Below are positions 7,355 to 14,090 of a DNA stretch of 14,206 bases, piece by piece. Positions within the stretch are counted from its first letter, which is position 1; each line of letters starts with the position of its first letter. The notes beneath the pieces were generated by a model. It was not told where the DNA came from, ran no database searches, and saw only the letters and a program-made list of their open reading frames with translations. The stretch comes from GCA-020348365 sp964347995 (GTDB taxonomy: Archaea > Thermoproteota > Bathyarchaeia > Bathyarchaeales > Bathyarchaeaceae): contig CAYGBA010000041.1 of NCBI GenBank assembly GCA_964347995.1, positions 1 through 14,206 on the forward strand, in the 5' to 3' direction. The translations under genes and the position numbers were made by a program.

Positions 7355-7666
7355 ATGAAAATCAAGATCACTTCACAAGCGCATAATCCACTGTTGAAAA
7401 GAGAAGAGATAGTTTTTGAGGTTGACCATGAAGAAATGAGGGGGACACCCTCACGTCTTGAGGTAAGAAAGGAGCTAGCGTCAAAACTGAAAAAGGAACC
7501 AGAGCTCGTGTATGTTAAGAGGATTGAGACGAGAACTGGAACGATGACCGCTGTTGGTGAGGCTACCGCCTACAATTCAAAAGAACAAGCCGGATTCGTG
7601 GAATCTGAACATATCATCATAAGGAACACGCCTCAGGAGAAACCTGAAGAGAAGGAGGGCGCTTAA
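7355..7666 (+). CDS. rps24e: 30S ribosomal protein S24e
   Basis: The product has 103 residues, begins MKIKITSQAHNPLLKREEIVF, and includes GTPSRLEVRKELASKL and VYVKRIETRTGTMTAVGEATAY, all typical of archaeal S24e. The tail after about residue 90 is rich in Glu and Lys. The gene lies 43 bases after the dephospho-CoA kinase gene, and its TAA directly abuts the GTG of S27ae, so the two ribosomal proteins are coupled. Confidence 0.96.
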   Translation: MKIKITSQAHNPLLKREEIVFEVDHEEMRGTPSRLEVRKELASKLKKEPELVYVKRIETRTGTMTAVGEATAYNSKEQAGFVESEHIIIRNTPQEKPEEKEGA

Positions 7667-7879
7667 GTGGCTGAAGAATCTGAAGAGGAAGAGCCCGAAG
7701 AGAAAACGAAGCAGAAAGGTATCTTTTCTCATTATAAAATTGAGGGTGAAAAACTTGAGAGGCTGCTTCCGTTCTGTGAGAGATGCGGACCTGGATATTT
7801 CATGGCAGATCACGGAGACCGCTACACCTGTGGACACTGTGGCTTCACACGATACAAGAGAGCTGAAACGGGCAAGTGA
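7667..7879 (+). CDS. rps27ae: 30S ribosomal protein S27ae
   Basis: This 70-residue zinc-ribbon protein has C37/C40 (FCERCGPG) and C55/C58 (YTCGHCGFT). The GTG start directly follows the S24e stop and has a strong Shine-Dalgarno GGAGGG (7654-7659) 7 bases upstream. The first about 17 residues are an acidic extension (EESEEEEPEEK); the ubiquitin fusion seen in eukaryotes is absent, as usual for archaea. The gene for Kae1/TsaD that follows S27ae in many archaea is not here. Confidence 0.96.
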   Translation: MAEESEEEEPEEKTKQKGIFSHYKIEGEKLERLLPFCERCGPGYFMADHGDRYTCGHCGFTRYKRAETGK

Positions 7880-7884
7880 CACAG

Positions 7885-7893
7885 CTTTAAATC
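7885..7893 (+). promoter_or_regulatory. TATA-like element before the 7926 gene
   Basis: CTTTAAATC lies right after the S27ae stop and predicts a transcript start near 7915, about ten bases before the ATG at 7926. This suggests the gene can be transcribed apart from the ribosomal cluster. Confidence 0.45.
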
Positions 7894-7925
7894 CACGAAC
7901 CCCCATAGTTTCTTGAGGCTCACAG

Positions 7926-8345
7926 ATGGCTCATGTGAACGTGTTCATTTATGACATCTCTGCAGAGCGTCTCTGGGACATAGAGAAACCAATTCCTCAA
8001 GTCAAGGTTTCAACAAACCTCAACGTTGTCGGAATAAATAAAAAGGGTAAAGGTATGTTGGAGGTTCCGTTCGTATTCACTATAAATTATGCGCCCCCCG
8101 TGGCTCAAATCAGCGTAAAAGGAAGAGCTCAAATTAAAGGAGCGAAGGAAGAACTCAAGAGAATTCACACCGCATATACGGAAAAGAAACCTCCACCGCC
8201 TATCGTTGTCCAATCCATCTCCAACATTGTATTCCTAGAATCGGTTGCCATCTCCCGAACCCTGAGGATTCCACCGCCCATTCCCCTGCCAAGAATTCCA
8301 TCAGCCGAGAAAAAGAAGATGCCCAAACCATCTTATCGGGCATAG
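7926..8345 (+). CDS. Conserved archaeal protein of unknown function, possibly SecB-like
   Basis: The product has 139 residues with no signal peptide or membrane segment. Alternating hydrophobic stretches (VNVFIYDISAER, VSTNLNVVGINKKG, EVPFVFTINYAPPVAQISVKGRA) look like a beta-sheet. A helix (about 71-88) and a proline-rich link follow, then a second helix (QSISNIVFLESVAISRTL) and RIPPPIPLPRIP. Strands, a helix, then a Pro-rich hydrophobic tail resemble the layout of the export chaperone SecB, but this is my reading of pattern, not a demonstrated homology. The start is supported by GAGG (7915-7918) 7 bases upstream. It sits downstream of S27ae but appears to have its own promoter. The family name is not known to me. 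Confidence 0.75.
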   Translation: MAHVNVFIYDISAERLWDIEKPIPQVKVSTNLNVVGINKKGKGMLEVPFVFTINYAPPVAQISVKGRAQIKGAKEELKRIHTAYTEKKPPPPIVVQSISNIVFLESVAISRTLRIPPPIPLPRIPSAEKKKMPKPSYRA

Positions 8346-8392
8346 GTTCCGCATAATCATCTCCAACCTCTTCATAGCTGCCAACCTAGTCG

Positions 8393-8418
8393 TCAGCAAG
8401 TGTTGCCTGCTGAATTTT
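8393..8418. terminator. Hairpin between convergent genes, possible terminator
   Basis: TCAGCA (8393-8398) pairs with TGCTGA (8408-8413), and TTTT (8415-8418) follows. It lies between the convergent 7926 gene and uS19 gene, where a terminator is expected. Confidence 0.35.
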
Positions 8419-8445
8419 CGTGTTTAGTCAAAATTTGGTTAATCG

Positions 8446-8850
8446 CTACTTCAAAGGAACATACATAGATGATCGTGACGCACCGATTCCCGGCGACCCA
8501 TGTTTAACAGGTCTATTAGTGACAGCGAACTCACCTATGTAGTGACCGATCATTTCTGGGGTTATCTCTGCTGGACTGAATTCCTTCCCATTGTGGATTA
8601 GGATGGTAACACCAACCATTTCTGGAAGAACTATCATATCTCGGGCATGTGTTTTGACGACTGTCTTCTCTCCCTCATTCTGAGTCTCTTTTGCCCTTCG
8701 AATGTTTTCGAGAAGGATTCTTTGGTCTCTTGTGAGTCCGCGTCTGAGGCTTCGACGCTGCCTTGATGGAAGCAAATGGATGAAATCGTCCATTGACATG
8801 ACTTGAAGTTCTTCGAATGTGTAGCCTCGGTAGGTGAATTTCCTAGGCAT
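8446..8850 (-). CDS. rps19: 30S ribosomal protein S19 (uS19)
   Basis: This is a 134-residue archaeal-type uS19. MPRKFTYRGYTFEELQ is the usual N-terminal extension, followed by KTHARDMIVLPEMVG and the conserved C-terminal half with GKEFSPAEITPEMIGHYIGEF and the PVKHGSPGIGASRSS stretch. GGAG lies about 6 bases before the ATG, and a TATA-like TTTAATAC (plus 8884-8891) lies about 37 bases upstream, so the gene has its own promoter. In most archaea uS19 sits between L2 and L22 in the S10 operon; here it stands alone on the minus strand. Confidence 0.96.
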   Translation of the reverse strand: MPRKFTYRGYTFEELQVMSMDDFIHLLPSRQRRSLRRGLTRDQRILLENIRRAKETQNEGEKTVVKTHARDMIVLPEMVGVTILIHNGKEFSPAEITPEMIGHYIGEFAVTNRPVKHGSPGIGASRSSMYVPLK

Positions 8851-9090
8851 TCTATCTCCTGATTCTTCTGATTTAGCCGTGTGTATTAAACATTTTTGTT
8901 CCCCGTTGAAGCAGGTGTTGTAATAGGCTATGCTAAAGAAGAATGCATGTTTATGCGCTCGCGTGAAATGAAGAATTTGAAGTTTCTTCGAAATCAGTTT
9001 TCAACCATGTTAATCTACGGTCTACGTAGCATTGCATGCATTAAGATATGAGAAATGTGGATAAGCTATGGCAAAACCGAAAGAATCGCG

Positions 9091-9414
9091 TCATTTTATG
9101 TAATAGGACTTTTTGTCTTTTTTTGTCCCAGCTAGAATGCTAACCAATAGGAAGTCAGAGTTCTTTCCCCACAGAAGCCAGCGTAGACCATGATAGAAAC
9201 GCAGAAATTCCATTCCCCTACTGGTAGGGCGGTAGAAATTCTCACTTCGTTTCTCCACACTAACCAGATTCAAAACCATCAAAGTGGGCATGTACTTCTC
9301 CAAAAGCGTACGACTCAAGCTGCATTTGGCTACAATCTCCGATTCCTTAGAACCTAAAACCGCCACCCGAAGAATATCAGCAATAACGTCAAACTCGTTT
9401 CTGTTCTCAGGCAT
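9091..9414 (-). CDS. Small winged-helix transcription regulator
   Basis: The protein has 107 residues and begins MPENRNEFDVIADILRVAVLG. A winged helix fills about residues 8-75: SESEIVAKCSLSRTLLEKYMPTL-like helices (here KESEIVAKCSLSR), then a wing LVSVEKRSENFYRPTSRGMEFL. The C-terminal YHGLRWLLWG could be a dimer helix. It resembles the short archaeal HTH_45-type regulators, whose targets are mostly unknown. An upstream in-frame ATG (9447) would add 11 residues, but a TATA-like CTATAATC (plus 9451-9458) predicts a transcript start near 9427, which favours 9414. It is followed by uS19 on the same strand, 240 bases away. Confidence 0.75.
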   Translation of the reverse strand: MPENRNEFDVIADILRVAVLGSKESEIVAKCSLSRTLLEKYMPTLMVLNLVSVEKRSENFYRPTSRGMEFLRFYHGLRWLLWGKNSDFLLVSILAGTKKDKKSYYIK

Positions 9415-9631
9415 CAACGTACCGCCAACTGGAAAAGACGCAAACAAGAACTATAATCGTTATTTCAGTCTTGATAATATGATCAAACCGATAGTAGAAC
9501 GCGCATTGCAAGGATGTGTCTAGACCACGAAAAAATCAACTACTGATTAATTTTGCTTCAAATACGTAGCAGAATAGAAGGGGCCTAGCTCAAAGAACGC
9601 AGGGAGCATAGCTAGCATGATTTCAGAATGG

Positions 9632-9704
9632 AGCCGGGGGTGGGAATTGAACCCACATAAGCAGGTCTGCAGCCCGCCGCCTACAACCACTCGGCCACCC
9701 CGGC
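9632..9704 (-). tRNA. tRNA-Cys (anticodon GCA)
   Basis: The minus strand folds as a full cloverleaf of 73 bases. Acceptor stem GCCGGGG pairs with CCCCGGC; the D arm has GCC/GGC; anticodon stem GCGGG pairs with CCTGC around loop CTGCAGA (anticodon GCA, plus 9668-9670); the variable loop is TTAT; T stem GTGGG pairs with CCCAC around TTCAATT. The discriminator base is U, as expected for cysteine. CCA is not encoded and no intron is present. Confidence 0.97.
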
Positions 9705-9728
9705 ACATCAAAAATCTGCTGCGATGGT

Positions 9729-9736
9729 CTTAAATC
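9729..9736 (-). promoter_or_regulatory. TATA box of tRNA-Cys
   Basis: On the minus strand this reads GATTTAAG, centred about 29 bases upstream of the first tRNA base. That predicts a transcript start only a few bases before the mature 5' end. Confidence 0.5.
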
Positions 9737-9866
9737 TTATTTACTACAGCTCTTCAATCTGCCACATATCACAATTCGCTGAAACGTACAAATCGTACAA
9801 CAGCTATAGATTGTCTCTCATCCATGTCCAAATCTGCCTAAGCGAGTCTGCAAGTTTTATCATCGT

Positions 9867-11144
9867 CTACACTTTTAGGAAGCACATGAGTTTTGGCATC
9901 AGCTCCGTGCCTTGCTCTAAGATGCCTAGGCTTCCCCTTTTACAGTCTTTCTCAGAAAACCTCTTTACATCGTCACTTTCGATCTTGTTGCCAGTGATCA
10001 GTAGGGGAACAGGGTCATCGCTGTGGGTCCTAAGTCTGCAGGGTGTGGAGTGATCTGCAGTCACGCAGATGATGGAACTCTCCAAGTTTATTTCTGGCAG
10101 GAGTTTTCCGAAGAAGAACTCGTCAACTCCAGCAATGAGTTGCTTCTTGAGGTGCGGCTTTCCATCGTGTCCTGGCTCGTCGGGACCTTTGATATGTATA
10201 TAGAAGCAGTCGAAGGAAGGCAGGTGGTCGAGAAGGGTCTTCACTCTTAGAGTGTAGTCTTTTCTCATGTTACCAGTTGGAGGCGCGAGGTCTATCAGTT
10301 TGAGATTTGCCGCTTTAGCTATTCCTCTTTCTATCGGCATGTCAGCTAGACAAGCAAAGCTCACATCATATTTGTTGTCGATCTTGAATAACTTTGGCAG
10401 GCTACTGCCCGCGTCTCTAGTGAGGATCAGATTTACGCTCAGTTTTCCTTCTTTAACCCTCTTTTTGTTCATCTCGTGATCCTCAAGAACTGTGTGACTG
10501 TTCCTGACAAATTCATTGACCAGCCTAGCTGATATTTTTGCTTCCTTAGTTTCATCTAGGGGCTTACAATCATCGAGGATCATTCTCACCTCGGGCCTAG
10601 CTACTCCCAAGCCTTCAACTCTGATGTATGCTGGATCAGTGTTTGTGATCTCACCTGAGAGTGGTGTTATTTCACTTCGTATGATCAAGACTGCTCTGTG
10701 GATGGTTGTGTTCTTGAATTCGAAATCTGCTGGGTGAGATTCCAGCTTTACATTTTTGTTTATGGCTTCTGAAAGTTTTGTAGCTTCTTCCGTGGTTATG
10801 TCTCTGCCCGCTCTCCTATCCACAATTTTTCTTCCTTCTCCCAATGTTGCGAAGTTACATCTTAGGGCGAGGTCGCCATCTGCGATAGTTAGGTCCGCTC
10901 CATAGGCTTCTAAGGGTCCTCGACGAGCCTTGTATTTGAACGGGTTGTATCCTAGGATTGAGAGGACTGCTACGTCGCTTTCTGGAGCTATCCCTTTCTT
11001 AACTGGATACATTAGGCCTGTCTTTCCCCTCTCAACGAGGGAGTCCATGTTTGGCGTCTCTGCTTCTTCGAGGGGAGTCTTGTTTCCAAACTCTTTGATG
11101 GGTAGGTCGCCCATCCCGTCGATGACCACGTAGATCAGCTTCAA
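9867..11144 (-). CDS. apgM: 2,3-bisphosphoglycerate-independent phosphoglycerate mutase, archaeal type
   Basis: The product has 425 residues and belongs to the alkaline-phosphatase superfamily. It interconverts 3- and 2-phosphoglycerate using two metal ions and a seryl-phosphate. Motifs: KLIYVVIDGMGD at the N-terminus (metal Asp9), ETPNMDSL, PESDVAVLSILGYNP with the likely nucleophile Ser56, RRGPLEAYGADL, HIKGPDEPGHDG, and the C-terminal metal site TADHSTP...HSDDPVPLLITG. The reading frame continues upstream to 11240, but those 32 residues match nothing in the family; the TTG at 11144 places the usual VIDG motif correctly, with GAGG/GGAAGG upstream. The leader contains an inverted repeat. The gene is divergent from thioredoxin. 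Confidence 0.93.
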   Translation of the reverse strand: MKLIYVVIDGMGDLPIKEFGNKTPLEEAETPNMDSLVERGKTGLMYPVKKGIAPESDVAVLSILGYNPFKYKARRGPLEAYGADLTIADGDLALRCNFATLGEGRKIVDRRAGRDITTEEATKLSEAINKNVKLESHPADFEFKNTTIHRAVLIIRSEITPLSGEITNTDPAYIRVEGLGVARPEVRMILDDCKPLDETKEAKISARLVNEFVRNSHTVLEDHEMNKKRVKEGKLSVNLILTRDAGSSLPKLFKIDNKYDVSFACLADMPIERGIAKAANLKLIDLAPPTGNMRKDYTLRVKTLLDHLPSFDCFYIHIKGPDEPGHDGKPHLKKQLIAGVDEFFFGKLLPEINLESSIICVTADHSTPCRLRTHSDDPVPLLITGNKIESDDVKRFSEKDCKRGSLGILEQGTELMPKLMCFLKV

Positions 11145-11191
11145 GGCCTCTACCTTCCTTCCACATGTGAATAGTGAGAATATGAATTGTT

Positions 11192-11209
11192 CGTTACAAA
11201 AGCGTAACG
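11192..11209. repeat. Inverted repeat in the apgM leader
   Basis: CGTTAC-AAAAGC-GTAACG has 6-base arms and a 6-base centre, 48 bases upstream of the apgM start. It may be an operator or a leader hairpin. Confidence 0.4.
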
Positions 11210-11307
11210 TATCAGGCGCAACATACGTTCTTCGAGACAAGCGAAGCCTAATGTATAACCTCTTAAATGAGTCTGTTCATTAAAGCAGTCAAAGATGGCG
11301 TGATCCT

Positions 11308-11724
11308 ATGAAGAGAGACGAAGAACTTGAAAAAATAAGGCAGGAGAAACTTAAGAAATTGATGGAAGAAGCCGCTGAAACTGAAAGGAAAAAGGAATCA
11401 ACTCCGAATAAACCCGTCGAAGTAACCGACGAAACTTTCAAAGAAACAATCCAGAATCATTCCTTAGTGGTGGTGGACTGTTGGGCCCCTTGGTGTGCTC
11501 CATGCCATCTAGTTGCCCCCATCATAGAAGAGCTTGCGCAAGACTACGCTGGAAAAATCCTATTCGGCAAACTTAATGTTGACGAGAATCGGGCGGTTGC
11601 TACGCAGTATCAGATAATGGGCATCCCAACACTTTTGGTATTCAAGAACGGGAAGATTGCGGACAGGATTGTCGGCGCGATGCCTAGACAGGTTTTAGAG
11701 CCAAAGATAGCTGGACATCTTTAG
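11308..11724 (+). CDS. trxA: Thioredoxin
   Basis: The product has 138 residues. The thioredoxin fold spans about 38-138 with the active site WCAPC (C63, C66), the cis-proline P107 in GIPTLLVF and the usual LNVDENRAVATQYQIMGIP. An extra Cys58 lies five residues before the active site. The first about 35 residues form a charged helix (EELEKIRQEKLKKLMEE) that is probably a coiled coil, a type of extension seen in archaeal thioredoxins. The role is dithiol reduction of cytoplasmic proteins. A TATA-like CTTAAATG (11262-11269) predicts a start near 11293. The CoA-binding gene follows 32 bases later, probably in the same transcript. Confidence 0.93.
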   Translation: MKRDEELEKIRQEKLKKLMEEAAETERKKESTPNKPVEVTDETFKETIQNHSLVVVDCWAPWCAPCHLVAPIIEELAQDYAGKILFGKLNVDENRAVATQYQIMGIPTLLVFKNGKIADRIVGAMPRQVLEPKIAGHL

Positions 11725-11756
11725 CCTCCTTTATTGGGGATAGTGGGGCATGTAGA

Positions 11757-12167
11757 ATGGCAGAGGATTTAATCAGGGAATTTCTGAATAAGAACAACGT
11801 ATTTGCCGTAGTTGGGGCGAGTAGAGACCCTGAAAAGTATGGGCACCAAGTCTACAAAGACTTGAAGACCGCAGGATATGAGATATACCCCGTAAATCCA
11901 AAGGCTGCGGAAATTATGGGAGACAAATGTTATGCAGACATCAAAGAACTACCGAAAAAACCAGATGTTGTCGATTTCGTCGTCCCACCAAAAGTTACGG
12001 AGAGAATACTTGAGGCATGCCTAAAACTTGGAGTCACGAGCGTATGGTTGCAACCCGGCTCAGAGTCTGAGAAGGCGATCAGATTCTGCAAAGATCACGG
12101 AATCAAAGTTGTACACGGAGTCTGCGTTATGGTTGAACGTAGAAAGAGTGCGGCATGGCTAAGCTAA
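11757..12167 (+). CDS. CoA-binding domain protein (YccU-like)
   Basis: This 136-residue single Rossmann domain of the CoA_binding_2 type has VFAVVGASRDPEKYGHQVYKDL (15-36) as the nucleotide loop, YEIYPVNPKAAEIMG, PDVVDFVVPP and VWLQPGSESEKAI, with a C-terminal VHGVCVMVERR. The fold matches the CoA-binding part of succinyl-CoA synthetase alpha without its catalytic domains. Family members bind CoA, but their role is unsettled. The gene lies directly downstream of thioredoxin, so a link to thiol redox balance or CoA state is possible; that is inference. Confidence 0.9.
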   Translation: MAEDLIREFLNKNNVFAVVGASRDPEKYGHQVYKDLKTAGYEIYPVNPKAAEIMGDKCYADIKELPKKPDVVDFVVPPKVTERILEACLKLGVTSVWLQPGSESEKAIRFCKDHGIKVVHGVCVMVERRKSAAWLS

Positions 12168-12193
12168 TTTTCGAAACTCGTTTGGCTGGTAAA

Positions 12194-12203
12194 GGTATAT
12201 ATT
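12194..12203 (+). promoter_or_regulatory. TATA box of nadA
   Basis: GGTATATATT is a near-consensus TATA box. The predicted transcript start is about 12226, downstream of the ATG at 12216, so translation probably begins at 12255 or 12270. Confidence 0.6.
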
Positions 12204-12254
12204 CTCCGCTTTCTCATGAAGCTTTCCAAGTGGACATTGAATGATCCGAGTGTA

Positions 12255-13190
12255 ATGGGGGCGCAGGCGATGCTCAAAGAAGCGATTGCGGACAAGATTA
12301 CAAGGCTGAAGAAAGAAAAGAAAGCACTGATCTTGGCACATAATTATCAGAGAGGAGAGATTCAGGACATAGCCGACTATGTCGGCGACAGCATCGGATT
12401 ATGTCGAAAGGCTATGGAAGAAGACGCGAAGATCATAGTGTTCTCTGCGGTTGATTTCATGGCTGAGTCTGCAGCCATACTGAATCCGGACAAGAAGGTT
12501 CTTCTACCAAGCTTGGGCGCCAGATGTCCTATGGCTCAGATGCTTCCCTCAGAGGAAATCGGACTATGGAAGAAGAAGTATCCAAAGGCGCCTGTGGTGC
12601 TGTACGTCAACACTCTAGCGGAGGCCAAGGCCCACTGCGACATCTGCTGCACTTCCGCGAATGCCACGGAGATAATAAATGCCTTTAATGAGGATACTGT
12701 GCTATTTGGTCCAGATTCCAATCTGGCTTGGCATGTGCAGCAGGAGACTGGAAAGAGGGTTGTTCCAATTCCGCGGAGAGGATTCTGTCCGGTTCATGTG
12801 CTCTTTCTTGAGGAGGACATTAAGCTCCTAAAGAAGCGACATCCAGATGCTGTTGTTTTGGTTCACCCCGAATGCTCGCCTGAGATCCAGTCAATAGCTG
12901 ACTTCATAGGGAGCACCTCTCAGATGAGCAGATATGCTAGAGAAGGTTCTGCGAGGGAATATATAGTCGCGACGGAGGTAGGGCTCCTCCATCGACTGAA
13001 GAAGGAGAATCCGAGAAAGGAGTTTGTGCCAGCCTATGATGGAGCCATCTGCACAAACATGAAGCTGAACACTCTAGAACGAGTCTATCTATCTCTGAAA
13101 GAAGAGAAACATCCTGTGGCAGTTCCTGACGCAGTGGCCAAGAGGGGGCGAAATGCGTTGGAAAAGATGGTCTCCATTTTGGGCACATGA
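12255..13190 (+). CDS. nadA: Quinolinate synthase
   Basis: NadA condenses iminoaspartate with dihydroxyacetone phosphate to make quinolinate for NAD. From this start it has 311 residues. Family motifs are ALILAHNYQ, DYVGDSIGL, VDFMAESAAILNP, YVNTLAEAKA and FGPDSNLAWHV. The three ligands of the [4Fe-4S] cluster are in ARCPMA, HPECSPEIQ and AICTNMKLNTL. The ATG at 12216 would add 13 residues (MKLSKWTLNDPSV) but lies before the transcript start predicted by the TATA box; ATG 12270 is also possible. No nadB or nadC lies in the window. The stop codon is part of the terminator hairpin. Confidence 0.95.
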   Translation: MGAQAMLKEAIADKITRLKKEKKALILAHNYQRGEIQDIADYVGDSIGLCRKAMEEDAKIIVFSAVDFMAESAAILNPDKKVLLPSLGARCPMAQMLPSEEIGLWKKKYPKAPVVLYVNTLAEAKAHCDICCTSANATEIINAFNEDTVLFGPDSNLAWHVQQETGKRVVPIPRRGFCPVHVLFLEEDIKLLKKRHPDAVVLVHPECSPEIQSIADFIGSTSQMSRYAREGSAREYIVATEVGLLHRLKKENPRKEFVPAYDGAICTNMKLNTLERVYLSLKEEKHPVAVPDAVAKRGRNALEKMVSILGT

Positions 13191-13226
13191 GTATCCAAGA
13201 CAGACTTTTGTCTGTTACTCATTTTT
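13188..13226 (+). terminator. Hairpin and T-run terminator of nadA
   Basis: The outer stem TGAGTA (13188-13193) pairs with TACTCA (13216-13221), and the inner stem ACAGAC (13200-13205) with GTCTGT (13210-13215) around loop TTTT. The only unpaired part is TCCAAG on one side. Five T residues follow (13222-13226). The nadA stop codon TGA is the first three bases of the stem. Confidence 0.75.
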
Positions 13227-13360
13227 GTCGCAGTAGATTCTGAGAAACTCGCACATACACAATCCCCTACCCCAGTCTATTGTATGATCTAAATAGGCTC
13301 CTACTGAGGTTAGAGGATTTCGGATTGGTCAGTCTTCGGAAGCCACCTAGAATTCTCTGA

Positions 13361-14041
13361 CTACTCGGTGGCGTCGGCAAACGTTTCCATTATCGCAACT
13401 GCTGTGCTTGTTCCAATCCTGTCGGCTCCAGCTTCGATCATGGCTAGCGCTTGCTTAAAATCTCTTATTCCACCTGCGGCCTTCACGCCCATAGCTCCGC
13501 CTACAGTTTTGCGCATCAACTTGACATCTTCCACAGTTGCATCTCCGACTAGCCCTGTTGCGGTTTTAACAAAGTCTGCTCCTGCTTCCCTAGCCAGTTT
13601 ACAAGCCTTTGTCTTCTCCTCATCTGTTAGATATCCGGTTTCGATAATGACCTTAATGACTACATCGCTATGCAAACGCTTGACATCAATAACCGCTTTG
13701 ATGTCCTCTTTCACCTTTTCGTAATCACCGGACTTCAAGGCACCTATATTTATGACCATATCTACTTCCGAGGTCCCATTCTCCACGGCTCTCTTCGCCT
13801 CAAAGGCTTTCACTTCAGTCAGAGTGGCTCCGAAAGGAAAGCCAACAGTTGAGCACACCTTCACATCCGTTCCTTCCAGTAATTGCACTGCCAAAGAGAC
13901 GTATGCAGAGTTAACACATACACATCCAAAACCATACTTTTCAGCTTCCCTACAGAGTTTTATGATGGCACCCTTGGTTGCAGTCGGCTTCACCAACGTG
14001 TGATCGATAATCTTCGCAATCTGTCTTTTCGAAATTTTCAC
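13361..14041 (-). CDS. deoC: Deoxyribose-phosphate aldolase
   Basis: This class I aldolase splits 2-deoxyribose 5-phosphate into glyceraldehyde 3-phosphate and acetaldehyde. About 226 residues form a TIM barrel: IDHTLVKPTAT, CVCVNSAYVSLA, VKVCSTVGFPFGA, EVDMVINIGALKSGDY with the catalytic Asp, GADFVKTATG with the Schiff-base Lys, and GVKAAGGIRD with the second Lys. Two GTG starts are possible, 14050 and 14041. The second is preferred because AAGGTGA (minus, 14053-14047), matching the archaeal anti-Shine-Dalgarno, lies 5 bases before it and because VKISKRQIAKIIDHT fits the family start. No other deo gene is present. Confidence 0.94.
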   Translation of the reverse strand: MKISKRQIAKIIDHTLVKPTATKGAIIKLCREAEKYGFGCVCVNSAYVSLAVQLLEGTDVKVCSTVGFPFGATLTEVKAFEAKRAVENGTSEVDMVINIGALKSGDYEKVKEDIKAVIDVKRLHSDVVIKVIIETGYLTDEEKTKACKLAREAGADFVKTATGLVGDATVEDVKLMRKTVGGAMGVKAAGGIRDFKQALAMIEAGADRIGTSTAVAIMETFADATE

Positions 14042-14073
14042 AACCGTCACCTTCAGAAGACCTAAGTATGAAA

Positions 14074-14090
14074 TTAGAGCTCTAAAAGCT
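14074..14090 (-). promoter_or_regulatory. deoC promoter region with 12-base palindrome
   Basis: TTAGAGCTCTAA (14074-14085) is a perfect palindrome that overlaps the TATA-like GCTTTTAGAG (minus strand, plus 14081-14090). The placement would suit an operator. Confidence 0.4.

Noticed and set aside
9724..10053. Plus-strand open frame overlapping the tRNA promoter and the 3' end of apgM
   Set aside because: It runs through the tRNA-Cys TATA box and is antisense to apgM, with no domain or ribosome site.
11145..11240. Upstream extension of the ApgM frame to a TTG at 11240
   Set aside because: The added residues do not resemble the family, and the region holds promoter-like and inverted-repeat sequence.
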